A DNA stretch of 64,000 bases from Cocos nucifera (Eukaryota > Streptophyta > Magnoliopsida > Arecales > Arecaceae), in the NCBI GenBank assembly GCA_006176705.1, contig QRFJ01000494.1, positions 1-64,000 of the forward strand, read 5' to 3'. The stretch's first letter is position 1. Each line of letters begins with the position of its first letter. The position numbers and the translations under genes are program-made. The notes under the pieces are model-generated. The model searched no databases and was not told where the DNA came from. It saw only the letters and a list, made by a program, of their open reading frames with translations. Below are positions 10,561 through 21,379 of this stretch, in pieces.

Positions 10561-11165
10561 CGAGGAAGAACCTCATCTTTAAGATAAGTGGTCAGCAGGT
10601 CAATCCAGCAGGGTTCCTAGCCAACCTGCATGATGGGCTGTGGTTACTCTATGCATGGGCATTTCAATGTCTTATAATAAACTTCTTTCGAAAGCTCGTT
10701 AGGAGCTAGGGTGGCTAGCTTGGAAAGAAGGTCGGCCCTAGCATTTTCCACTCTCAAGATTTGTCGAATGCTGAAGCTGCCGAAGGCTGGGGTCAAGCTC
10801 TTCACCTTCTTAAGATATTTTACCATGCTCTCTTCCCGGGCTTCATAATTACTACTGACCTACCCCATGACTAATTGGGAGTCACTGCAAATCCGAAGTT
10901 GATCAGCTCCTAATTCTTTGGTTATCCTGAGCCCGGCTATTAGGGCCTCATATTCTTCCTCATTGTTTATCGTTGAAAATTTAAAATGCAGTGCGTACTC
11001 CATGATGATTCCTTTTGGATTGATCAAGATTAGTCCAGCACCTACTCTAAAAGCATTGGAGGAGCCATCGATAGTCCTCGTTGATGAAAGTGATGGGCTC
11101 CTCAGTCCTCCACCTCTTCTCAGACTCTGACGATCCACTAGCCTTCCCACATCGAAGTCCCTCGG
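10561..11165 (-). pseudogene. RNase H of G0, broken
   Basis: This is the RNase H domain, which degrades the RNA strand during reverse transcription. Visible on the minus strand are GAGLILINPKGIIMEYALHF, then EEYEALIAGLRITKELGADQ and a DSQLV motif, matching the Asp/Glu/Asp acidic set of the Tat-type RNase H. Further on come IRQILRVENARADLLSKLAT and a linker to integrase. Stops occur near 10860 and 10640. Upstream there is no reverse transcriptase: the RNase H follows gag sequence almost at once, which marks a deletion. Confidence 0.82.
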
Positions 11166-11189
11166 AGATGATGTTAATGATGCCAATCG

Positions 11190-12837
11190 GAGGTCGATCT
11201 TCTCGCTGCTCCTTGCCCCTCGGTGGTTCTAATGGTGGGGGTGCTCTCGATCGATCCTTCCATCATTTTGATCGACTTCATAGGAACCGGCTAAGCCTAT
11301 CATGCTTGATGAGCTCCTTAATCTCATCTTGAAGTTGGATGCACTCTTCTATATCGTGACCATGATTGTGATGGTAGAGGCAGAACTTGCTAGGATTGTG
11401 CTTGTCGGGATGAGTGTGCATGCTTTTCGATCTCGGCAGGTGCTTCCTGATCTCCATCAGTACTTGAATTTTTGGAGCATTAAGAGGAGTATAGTTGTGG
11501 AGTCTTCTGAAGGGAGAGCTCCATTTCATCCTTCTATCCGGGCTTCTTCGCCTCTAGGCTCGGGTGGGAGTTTGGGCCCGCTTATGCTCTAGAGGAGTTC
11601 GGGAGCATGGTTGAGCTCTGCATGATTTTTCTTCAGACGTGGGAATATTTGGTTCACCTGCTTGCCGCTCCTGGGTGGCTTCATTATCCCTGGCCTTAAA
11701 GGCCTCCTCAGCTCGGGCATAACCTTCAGTCCAAGCCAGCATATCGGCAAAGTCCCTGGGGTACATCTTCTTCAAAGAGAACAGTAAATCATTCTTCTAA
11801 AGGCCACCCATGAGTGTGGCCATTACAACAGACTTATCTAGGTTACAAACCTCTAATGTAGCAGCATTAAACTGGGTGACATAAGTTTGGATAGATTCTT
11901 CCTCCTTCTGCTTGATATTCATCAGGAAATTCGAACCTCGGTGAGGATGTTGGTTGCTAATGAAATAAGCTACAAATTGATGGCTCATTTGATTGAAGGA
12001 AAAGATGGTACCTAACTTAAGGGCCGAATATCAGTTTCTGGTGGCTCCCTTGAGGGTGGATGGAAAAGTTCAGCACAAAATAGCATCTGGTGCATCATGG
12101 AGCAACATCATTATTCAGAAGACCTCTAGATGGTCGATCAAATTGGTGGTCCCATCGTAACTCTCAAACTGAGGGAGCTTGAAGTTTAGCAGAATCGGTT
12201 CCTGCATAATCTTCTAAGAAAAAGAAGGGTCAATGCAAATATCGTTACCATGGGAGGAGGGAGCATGATGGAGTTCATCAATTCATTGACTTATTTTCTG
12301 GAGCCTTTGATCTAGAAGATTTTCACGGTCATTGATCTCTAGGGTTTTTTTATGAAATGGGTGCAAAGCTCCCCTCGGAGTCGAGTCATGGTCCGAGCAA
12401 GGGCTCTCTACCCTCTGCTTTCTTTTTTTGGGGGTCGCCGATCGACTGACCCAAGTCGGTCGCCCCTAGATCGGGTTCTCTAGCTCCCGAGAAACCTGCT
12501 CCGACCATGATGGTGCTGGAGATGGCTGCTGCTGCTACACAATCTACACTACTTCAGTGAGGCCGTGGACCTGCTGGACCAGCAGGTCGAACTACACCAT
12601 GTCCACCATCATAGGTGGTGGGGCTTGAGATGCAGGAGACGAAATAGGGGTGGGAAGATCTAGATGAGATCTGGCCATGGAGGTGGTTGACTGCTGGATT
12701 GAAGCCTTTTTGGGGGGCATCCTCGAGAGGTCAAGAGGAAAAGTAGGACTCTGGCTGGGATGAAGAGGGATCTCCACCACGTATTTTTTCAAGAACAAGA
12801 GAACCTCAATAACTTGAGGCCATTCCTTTAGCGCCAA
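11190..12837 (-). pseudogene. gag: Gag of G0 (Ty3/gypsy), several frames and stops
   Basis: The gag region starts just inside the 5' LTR with ATG at 12837. An N-terminal Pro/Ser-rich part (12837-12592) is followed by the conserved core around QKEEESIQTYVTQFNAATLE (11988-11797), then ARAEEAFKAR, and a zinc-knuckle-like C/H segment CLYHHNHGHDIEECIQLQDE near 11400. The last recognisable part (PPIGIINIISEG) is what normally precedes protease. The frame is shifted several times and interrupted by stops. Plus-strand frames in this interval are shadows. Confidence 0.8.
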
Positions 12838-12840
12838 TCC
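12815..12840 (-). other. Primer-binding-site region of G0
   Basis: Directly inside the 5' LTR the minus strand reads GGATTGGCGCTAAAGGAATG. The TTGGCGC core is typical of gypsy primer sites, but I cannot assign the tRNA. The LTR end is set at 12841 because the terminus CCAACA then mirrors the opposite end TGTTGG. Confidence 0.55.
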
Positions 12841-13670
12841 TGTTGGCGCAAAATCTATCCATCATCAAAGTCGAAGCTAGATTTGGAGAGGATGAGGTCG
12901 CTGTCGGGACCTGCAAAATAAGTCCCATGCAAAGTTTGGGGTGGTGGCTCTGGCAAGACCCTCCGACGATCAAGTCAGCTCTTTCGGCCAACAGAAATGG
13001 AATACGTAGAGAGATTTTAGCAAAGTTTTGAGGAAGTGAAGGAGAGCTTCTTTTTTTTTGAAAGCATATCTAGAGGGTCCCTTATATGGATGGAGCCTGT
13101 AACAAACTGATAGTGACAGCCATAACCATCCAATAGTGGGCCATTTAGAATCACGTGGAGTTTGTTATGGGGGATAGTATCTGTTATCACGATGTGCGAG
13201 TCCATCAGGGTCCAACGGTCGAATCTTGGATGGGAGAGATTGATGGTACTTTTGGCTATATCGAGGATGAGTGCTGAGGTCCTTTGGGGCTATTGGATGG
13301 AGTTTGGAAGGAGTTTAGCTGTTTGGAGGAGTCCGTCTGAAGGAGAAATTTGAGAGAAGTTTGACTGCTGGAGGAGTCCGACTGAAGGGAAGGAGTTTGG
13401 CTGAAGGAGAAGTTTGGGAGGAGTTCAACTGCTAGAGGAGTCCGATTGAAGGAGAAGCTTGGAAGGAGTTCAACTATTGGAGGAGTTTGGTTGAAGGAGA
13501 AGTTCAGGAGGAGTCCGACTGTTGGAGGAGTCTGGTTGAATGAGAAGTTTGGAAGGAGTTCAACTGCTGGAGGAGGCCAAAGGTTTAACCATGGAGGCTT
13601 TTGCCAAATGGGATCCTTCTGAGATCAAGCATCCAGCCAAACTTCGACAGGAGCGGATTTATCCCCAACA
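12841..13670 (-). repeat. 5' LTR of G0 (830 bp)
   Basis: This is the full LTR with TGTTGG...CCAACA ends. Its counterpart is 4742-5672. It contains the shorter version of the 45-bp array. The flanking host sequence right of it starts AAGTG, the candidate target duplication whose partner is outside the window. Confidence 0.88.
13325..13580. repeat. 45-bp tandem repeats within the G0 5' LTR
   Basis: This is the same GGAGGAGTCYGRCTGAAGG unit as in the 3' LTR but with about three fewer copies. The two LTRs of one insertion start identical, so the copy-number change happened during or after insertion. Confidence 0.8.
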
Positions 13671-14800
13671 AAGTGAATCAACTAGTGTTTACACATTATC
13701 GATTTTCATGGACTCCAATTAGATTTGATGGCTCTAAGCCACTTCTCAGAGTCAGACCTCTGCATAGATCAATATAGGTGATCAGATTCTTGTTGTTCTC
13801 ATCAAGCTCAATAGGATTACTGTCCTGATCTTGGATACTAAAGTATCTATCCAACTAACATGGTACTTTATCAGATCTCCTTAAAGATACCAAATTGATG
13901 GGCTTTGGGTTTGATCTAATCAAATCTGATTCTATAGGTTTAATAGATATTGTCAGTTTACTCTATCGATCGAACTTCCTCAAGTTCAACTAGACAAGCA
14001 TCAGTTCCTTCCCTAAGGAATTTCTTTTCCAAAAAAAAAAAGCTTTAATACCGATGAACATCTTTTATTCTTCAGCATAGTAGAACTAATAACCCTTAAA
14101 CACCTATGGACCAAGATCTAAGTTTATCTGTGTGCAAACCTTTGACATAGGCCGATCAAACCCAAACCCAAAGATGAGAGAGTCTAAGCCTATGTTCGAT
14201 CCATATCTCATATGGAGCCTTTGTGATAGATTTACTTGGAATATTTTTAGAGTGAAACGAGTAGTCTTAAGAGCTTAACGCTAAAACAGGCAGACTAGTA
14301 AACCCCATCGTGGATCAAACAATGTCTAACAAAGTTCGATTTCTTCTTTTTGATACACTATATTCTGGAAGGAGTCCACTGTGAGAGAATCCTATTCTCT
14401 CCTAGATATATCAAAAACTCACTAGATAAGTATTCATCTTCTCTATCTGATCGAAGAGTTCTAATATCTTTTCTAGTTTATTTTTTTTTTCATTATTGAA
14501 TCATTTGAATATTTCAAATGATTCGAGCTAGACGCACCCATACCTGATAGATCATTTATAATCAAATATTGATATCCATGATATTATCTAACTTGGGTAT
14601 TTATTCAGGCTGTGTAAATATTAAATATCATTTATTTATTATCCATGTATTATTATAACATTATTCATAATGATATTACAATAATCTTTATTTATAGATA
14701 AATGATGATCATCTTTGGTCAAAAAGCCATCAAAGATCACATTCATTATAAATGATAGACAATAATGATAGTTACTTTAAATGACAACATTTGAAAATAA
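13671..14800 (-). pseudogene. int: Copia integrase and RT linker of C2, broken
   Basis: The minus strand shows the end of the integrase core (a degenerate SQWTPP-like segment, then KRRNRTLLD near 14330-14390) and the downstream part TKAPYEIW...LSHLW (about 14225-14170), then FLEKKFL (about 14030), which leads into the RT linker. The same order is seen in C4 (59880-60347) and C3. Many stops and frame changes are present, and an A-run at 14030 probably marks one shift. G0 interrupts the gene at 13670. Confidence 0.7.
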
Positions 14801-15290
14801 GCTTGACAATTTCTAAAGTTAGGATTGGAACAAAACTTCCATCGCCAACATTCATGTATTTCTCACCATTTTCAAATATTTCACTTACTTGTAGTCCTTG
14901 CAATAAATTATATAGGATTACCGGTATCCAATACCTAGGTAGTAGAATCACTAATAGAAAAATTTTAAGATATTATCATAAAACATCCTTGATGAGCAAC
15001 ACTTTGCTCCTTTCCCTTGTTCAGCCTATTAGGATCAAAGGAATCAAAACAATTCTTCATCCTATGACATTGCTTCTTATGGTAGAAGCACTCTGTCTGA
15101 ATCTGGTTAGTTTTAGATCTTTTGTTTTAACTAAACATAGAAGCTCCAGCACGAACCCATTTGCACTGCTGAACCAAAATCAACTTCTCATACTAATTAT
15201 CAAAGTTGGATCCCATAAGTCATCACTGTCTAACAGTGATTGGAGCAATTAGGGTTTAGCCTTATTCTATGACAAAAGAAAACATAGACC
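14801..15290 (-). pseudogene. Gag zinc knuckle and protease remnant of C2
   Basis: On the minus strand a nucleocapsid knuckle reads CFYHKKQCHRMKNC (about 15090-15050), where the second Cys of the CCHC pattern has become His. It is followed by KGKEQS and the aspartic protease active site VLDTGN (14934-14915), whose DTG is intact. The main gag domain is not found upstream: leader-type sequence begins by about 15300, so most of gag seems to be deleted. A 153-codon plus-strand frame over this interval is a shadow. Confidence 0.62.
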
Positions 15291-17312
15291 TAATATATAT
15301 TAATTATTTTAGGCCTAAAAACTTGGACTTTAGTCTAAAGATTCTTCCACTATTTTGTACGAAATGGTAGTCTCTATCTCCAATTCGAGGAATTAGTTTA
15401 ATTTTCTACTAGGTACTAGAATCCATGTAGACTGCCCACAAGCTTGACTTTGGCCAGTCCATCCATGTACATCTATGGACAGGTTTTTTAATCAATTATT
15501 TCTCTAAATAATTTTTAATAATTTAATTTTGCTCCAAAAATCTAATCAGTAAGCTTTAGCCTCGACTGTAAAGATTCGATTAAGTCCAACCGTTAACATG
15601 ATCATACTTGGTGCATCTAAAGAATGAATCATTAAACTTAACTTTGGTTGGTCATTCTAACCACCATTAAAGAGACACTTCCAAGTTATTATATTATGAA
15701 TGATAATTCCATTAGTCAATAAGCACCAGGCCATTAGGCCTCCAATGATTATTGAGTTAATGAACCCATTATCATCCAACTTAATGGGAGGCTATGACTC
15801 AGTTATCTCCATAACTTTATCAGTTTAAGAATCTAATAAATTAAAAGATTTATTAGATTTTAGGCTATGACTCAATTATCTTCATAACTTTATTATTTTA
15901 AGAATCTAATAAATTTAGAAAATTTAAAATTTTAAAGTGATTTAAGGATAGAGAAGACATGGACCAAATTGCTCCCACTGACTTCACCAAGTCAAATCCT
16001 CTCACTGACTTCATAAGTCATTGTTGAGGATTAGGATTAATTTTGGTTCATGGACACCTAGATCAGTCTCGCTGAATAAAATCAATCTCACTAATTTTCT
16101 ATGTAACATGGGTTAGCACGAATCAATGAGCAACCTAATCAAGACCTGATTAACCATATTGGCCAGGTAAGTGAAATCAGTGGGAGGGTTTGCCAAGGCT
16201 TACCTTAGACACCATAAAAAATAGTCAGGTAAGTAGGCTTCCAATTAAAAATCATCGATATAGTAATGCCAGACTTACCTTAGACACCAACCAATTTATT
16301 AGTTTTGATTTGGTCTGCCTAAAGACTCGATCTCGATCACTGACAATTTATTAAATATATGGACTTTGATCAACTACAACTATTGAATTGAAATATAGAA
16401 AAGAAATGATCTAATCCTAATTAACTATTAATTAGATTTGATCAAAGCTAACCAATTATCCTTTAACCCATATTTTATGAAATATCTTAGGATCATCAAA
16501 TTACAAACTAGATCCTAAATATTTACTTAATTCTTAATTAAGTTCAAGGCTTATGGGTGAGGATTTGGAACCTCAAAACTACATTCTGATTTAATCATTT
16601 AAAATATTTTCAAATTTTGTAAATAATTTATAATGAATCACATTCATTTCATGATTTTAGATCTGATTTATTTCATTATTTAGATCATGTCCTAGAATTT
16701 TGAATCTAGAATTTTGTAGAAAATAAGTTCATAATTTAATTTCCACAAGGCATATATGACATACATATACAAACTAGATTCAAACTAACAACTACATATC
16801 GAACATATGTAATAAGGAACTAGACCTAAACATGAAATACATATTAGTCAGATCATATCTAAATAATCAAAATCAGATCATAAACTAATTAATATTAAAT
16901 TTAAAATCTAAAAATAAATCATAAATTATTTTAGATCTTATTTTACTTATTTATGATTTAGGAAGCACATACTAGGACAGCCTCTCTACTGTAAGGGATA
17001 AATCTTATAGCAGGACAACCTTATAATTAATATGTGCAACTTGATATTGTTTAGATCTAATCTAAATCATCCAAAATAGATCAAATATCTATTTAATTTT
17101 AGATTTAAAATTAGAAAATAAATTATAAATTTATTTAGATCATATCTAATTTATTCATGATTCAGAAAATCAGATTAGCACATACTAGGACAACCTTTTC
17201 ATTATAAGGGATTAACCTTACAACAAGACAACTTTATGTCAGTATGTATGATCTTTAATATTTTGTTTTCAAATTTATTCTAAAGCATATATGATCATGC
17301 CATTAAAGAATC
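15291..17312 (-). other. C2 leader, non-coding
   Basis: This A+T-rich leader between the primer site and the gag remnant has no credible coding frame. It contains three copies of the AGGTAAGT/CTTACC pair (about 16150-16300) and a direct duplication near the primer site (about 16964-17040 and 17174-17250). Sequence such as CTTGGTGCATC near 15610 resembles the C1 leader. Confidence 0.55.
16964..17250. repeat. Direct repeat in the C2 leader (two copies, about 210 bp apart)
   Basis: The block starting GCACATACTAGGACA and continuing through a stretch like GTAAGGGATAAATCTTA and GGACAACCTTAT is present at about 16964 and again at about 17174 with modest divergence. Confidence 0.72.
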
Positions 17313-17330
17313 TAGATACTTTGATACCAC
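17313..17330 (-). other. Primer-binding site of C2
   Basis: The minus strand reads GTGGTATCAAAGTATC next to the LTR end CTCCATCA. TGGTATCA matches the initiator methionine tRNA end as in C1; the following bases have drifted. Confidence 0.75.
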
Positions 17331-19721
17331 TGATGGAGAACATGCTGGGTTTCATGCATAGATTTCAAATTTTTTTCAAAATAAATTATAGCGGAAGACA
17401 TAGATTGAACTATTTGACCCATAATATGTATGTGATCTAATCACTAAACCCTACATCCAGGATCTATAATATATTATGATGTAAATATAAATTTAAAAAT
17501 TAAAACAAAAATAGTTGGTATTGATCAAATTAATACCTAGATCTAGAACTATTCTAGAGAATCCTAGATCGAATCTAGGTTAGTAAAGAGATCTTATCTC
17601 TTATCTTTGCATGGGTCGAGAACACCATATTGAATCCTATTATTATCCTTTTTACTTGGGGTCATACGTATGTCCAGCCTCTATAGATAATCTACACGAG
17701 GCTACAACACAAATCAGAGGTTTGTCGAATAAAGCTCTGCTCAAAGTGCTAACTTCTCGTGGATTCCTCATGATGGTTAATTAAAAATATTCTTCAAATC
17801 TCTTGGACACTCTAAGAGATGAAGAATACAAGGAGGATTGTGGGAGAACCCAAATCTTGGATCTCCTAAAAATGAAAAAATAAAAGGTCCAAAAATTATC
17901 CTAAGAGAAGACAGATCTTCTCTTTGAGTACATCAACCTTTAATGTCCTGAATGCATCTCCATGCCAGGACAAGAGGAGATCTTCTTCTCAATTATTTTT
18001 TCACACTTCTAGATCTCTTTCTCTTTAATTTTTCTCATAGAAAAATCATACAAAAATTGAGAAGAAAGGATTCTCAAAAGAACCCTAAGAGAAAACTATT
18101 TTTCCTTCTCTTTCTTCTCATTAAGACATGATCAAATCATGTCCAAAAGAGATCCTGAGGCCCCAACAATTTGGAGCATCAATCTTCCATGCCCTCTCCC
18201 TCTCTTTCTCAGATTTTTATCATAGAAAATCCACATAAAAAATAAGAAGAAAGAAACATAAAAGAAAATCACAAGAGAAGATAATCTTTTCTTACCTTTG
18301 TCTCTTCAAGACATCAACTTTTGATATCCAAAAGAAGGCCTTTTCTTTAAGGAACTTGGTGCCCATAACCCCCACACTATCTCCACTTTTTCCTCTGGTT
18401 TGTGCATAGAAAACATTTTAGGATCTCAGGGACTTAGCTCCATAAAAGTGGCATCTCCAATTTTAAACCAAAGACTAGGTCAAACCTAGTCAAAATAGGA
18501 AAAACCAATGACTTTAAGGGGGCATCCAACTCTTGGATGCCTCTCCTTAAAAATAGGCAGGGAGGCTCTACAAATCACACACAAAAAGTCTAGCAAAGGT
18601 GGCACACAAAATATATGGGTGGCATGGGAAAAATTCCAAAGAGAAGGGAAGAGTTTTAACAAATTAAAACTCTTCCAAAGTTTGATTGATTCAAACAAAC
18701 ATTCAAATTTGAGCAAGTCAAATTTAAATCCAAATCACTTGGAGAGAGGGTACACAAGAGATCTCTTAGGCATGGAAAATGCTATGTAAAAAGTCTCTAA
18801 AGTGGGCATAGGAAATTCTTAGGTGGCACAAGGAAAGGAGGGGTCCTAGTCTAACTAGGACTCTCCTATTTTGACTAGGTCAAAATATTTTGAATCCAAT
18901 TCAAAATAGTTTTGAATCAACATAATTAATAGGCAATCCTAATCTAATTAGAAATCTAATAAAATTAGATTAAATTAAATTTAAATCTGATTTAATTTTT
19001 AATCAAATTAAAAGTTAGGTGCACAAAAATCCTAGTTGAATAGGGACTTGTTCTCTCTTGCAACTAGCTTATCCAATAAACTAATTAGACTTAATCAAAT
19101 TAAATTTGAATCAATTCTAATTAAATATAATTCAATTAAACTTGATTTTAGCCTAATTATTCAATTAAATTAAGCTAATTAATAATTTAATTTTTAATCG
19201 ATCCTCCTGTAATACTTGCATTAGATCAAATATCAATCATATTGATTGTTTGACATTAGAACGATTTTCAATCATCAATCAACAATCCGATCAGATAACA
19301 ACCTCTTATGTGTGTGATCCCATATGTTCAAATTTAAGTTGGTAGCATAGGAACCAATTTTTATACCAATTGAAATGACCATCTAGCAATTGTACATTCT
19401 TAGAACCTTGGCCCATGGTTACCATATAATTCATTTTTTTGACCAATAATGCTTAAGATGACTTTGAGTAAGCTATCAATACTCATATCAATCATTCATA
19501 TTATATTTCAAAATTCATAAATCTCATGACTCCTCATGAGGATTACCCAAGCCTAGATTTTGCTAAATTGAAATGTAGTGAGACATTCACTTTCTGATGT
19601 TAATCAGGAGTGATCAATCCCATCTTGACTCACACACCGACTCTACAAATACTTGATTATATCCAAAAAGCTTTCGAACCTATATTAGAAATATAGGTAG
19701 TCCAACATCAAAGTATAGTTA
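17331..19721 (-). repeat. C2 5' LTR, part left of the CACTA insertion
   Basis: This part of the LTR starts at TGATGGAGAAC and runs to the CACTA target duplication TTA (19719-19721). It contains an untranslated stretch resembling the C4 LTR (for example TCTTGGACACTCTAAGAGAT against the C4 segment near 56100). Two overlapping open frames on opposite strands near 18490-18790 show no family resemblance. Confidence 0.75.
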
Positions 19722-19730
19722 TACTACCAT

Positions 19731-20115
19731 AAAAAAGGGCTACGGCAGTGGTTTGTAACTGCTGTCATAGTCCAAAAAATTGCTGTCATAGGCTATAGCA
19801 GCGATTTTCTAACTACTACTACTACGACCGTTACCGTAGCTCTATGGCAATGGTTGTTATAACGATTGTTAGAACCGCTATCATAGATGGTCTATTGCAG
19901 CTATTTATAAACTACTGCAAGAGATCGTCCTATCACAGCGATTATGTAATCGATGCTATAGATATCCTATGGTAGTGATTACATAACCACTATTATAGAT
20001 AATCTATAGTAGCAATTTCTTAACTACTGCCATAGGTCTAGTATAGCAGTTGGCACCGGACTTATGGCAGTGATTGGCACAGATACGGCAGTGGTTATAA
20101 AATGGCTGCCGTAGA
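19731..20115. repeat. Left subterminal hairpin repeats of the CACTA
   Basis: About ten imperfect units of the form CTATGGCAGYGGTT...AACYGCTGCCATAG occur here, each a potential small hairpin. Such subterminal repeats are the binding sites of the small CACTA-encoded DNA-binding protein in En/Spm. Confidence 0.82.
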
Positions 20116-21379
20116 TCTTGAATAATTAAAAAAATAAAATTTTTATTTTTTTATATATTTTACCTGATAAATATAGATATATAATATAAAAAAATATAAT
20201 AAACATATAAATTATTCTAAAATACTAAAATTTTATTATCGAATAAAATTTATTATAATATTTTTTTAAAAAAATAAAATACATCAAAAGTCTCCTAAAT
20301 CTACATCATCGTCATCGTCATCATCATCATGAGAGCTGGAGCCAAAGCTGGAGCTGGAGCCAGAGCCAAAGCTGGAGCTAGAGTCAGAGTCAGAGTTGAA
20401 GCTGGAATGCAGGCCAACATATCCTCGAAGCTCGTGACTTCAAAATGTATGCTGAGCATCGACATCATGTCTCTCACGATGCCCTCCAGATGGGATGCAT
20501 GCTCCTCAGCCCGATCTACCTACATCGCAGCGTAATCTGCCCGTGCCAATGCCTCCTCAAGATCCTTTCGACTGACGATACTAAAAGTCTATAAGAAGAT
20601 GCTCGCCTCAGACCAGTAGCTCATCGGCATGTGTCCGGACCTGCATCGGATCCTCCCAGAGTGCTCGGGCTCTAAGACCTGAGATAGATGGTCATGGGGC
20701 CTAGAGGTATCCGGGCCCTCACTCGTGAGCGCATCTAACTAATCCTATAATTATAAATTAAAATAAAATTTTATAAAAAATACTATAATACTAATCATAT
20801 ATACTAATATATTTAATACTTACAAAAATATGTTCGATCGCGGCATTCATCGGCCTGTCCATCTTGTCCATACGGATGGATCAGAAGATCTTGCTATTGG
20901 CTAGGCATCACTCCATCTCTCATCAGCTATAATAAAGAATAAATTTATCAAAAAGATAAAAAATATGAATTTAATTTATCTAGTAAGATTAAGAATTAAT
21001 TACCTCTCTATGCATACGACTGGCCATAGACTCATGGCCTAGAGTGTGCGTATACTCTTGGACTACACGATTCTTTTAGTTTTGATGGGAGGTAGCCTAA
21101 CAAGTATTTAAATAAATAATAAATATTTAAAAAATATTTAAATAAAACTTTAAGCATATTAAAAATTTTAAAAATTAAAAATTTTGCCTCGAACTCCTGG
21201 CTCCTCCAGTGTCTAACCATCCTCTCCCACTGACTCGGAGGATAGTCCTGTATCTAGGGAATAAACTCCTCCAGAGTGTCTCGTCAGTGCTCGAGCCATC
21301 CTCTATGAAGCTTAACCTTGTAACCCCGGTATAACTCTCCGATCTTCTTCAATCGGGCATCTTGAGCCTCCTTGTGATC

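Larger units (their letters stand above)
4742..13670 (-). mobile_element. G0: Tat-like Ty3/gypsy retrotransposon, internally deleted
   Basis: Order on the minus strand: 5' LTR (13670-12841), primer site, gag, RNase H, integrase, a 115-bp tandem array, reading frames in the opposite (plus) orientation, and a 3' LTR (5672-4742) cut short by C1. Gag, then RNase H and integrase, followed by antisense frames and a repeat-rich 3' region, is the known layout of the Tat/Ogre/Retand group. Protease and reverse transcriptase are missing. The element is inserted into the copia C2: sequence right of 13670 continues the C2 integrase-RT linker, which aligns with C4 near 59785. Confidence 0.82.

Noticed and set aside
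14791..15252. 153-codon plus-strand frame
   Set aside because: It overlaps the minus-strand copia zinc knuckle and protease of C2, which have recognisable motifs; the plus frame has none.
18486..18789. Two overlapping frames of 76 and 93 codons inside the C2 LTR
   Set aside because: They are opposite-strand overlaps in LTR sequence, with no family resemblance or conserved counterpart in the C4 LTR that I can see.
20329..20535. Plus-strand frame rich in Ala/Gly/Arg
   Set aside because: It is the complement of the Ser-rich C-terminal exon of the CACTA transposase-like gene.
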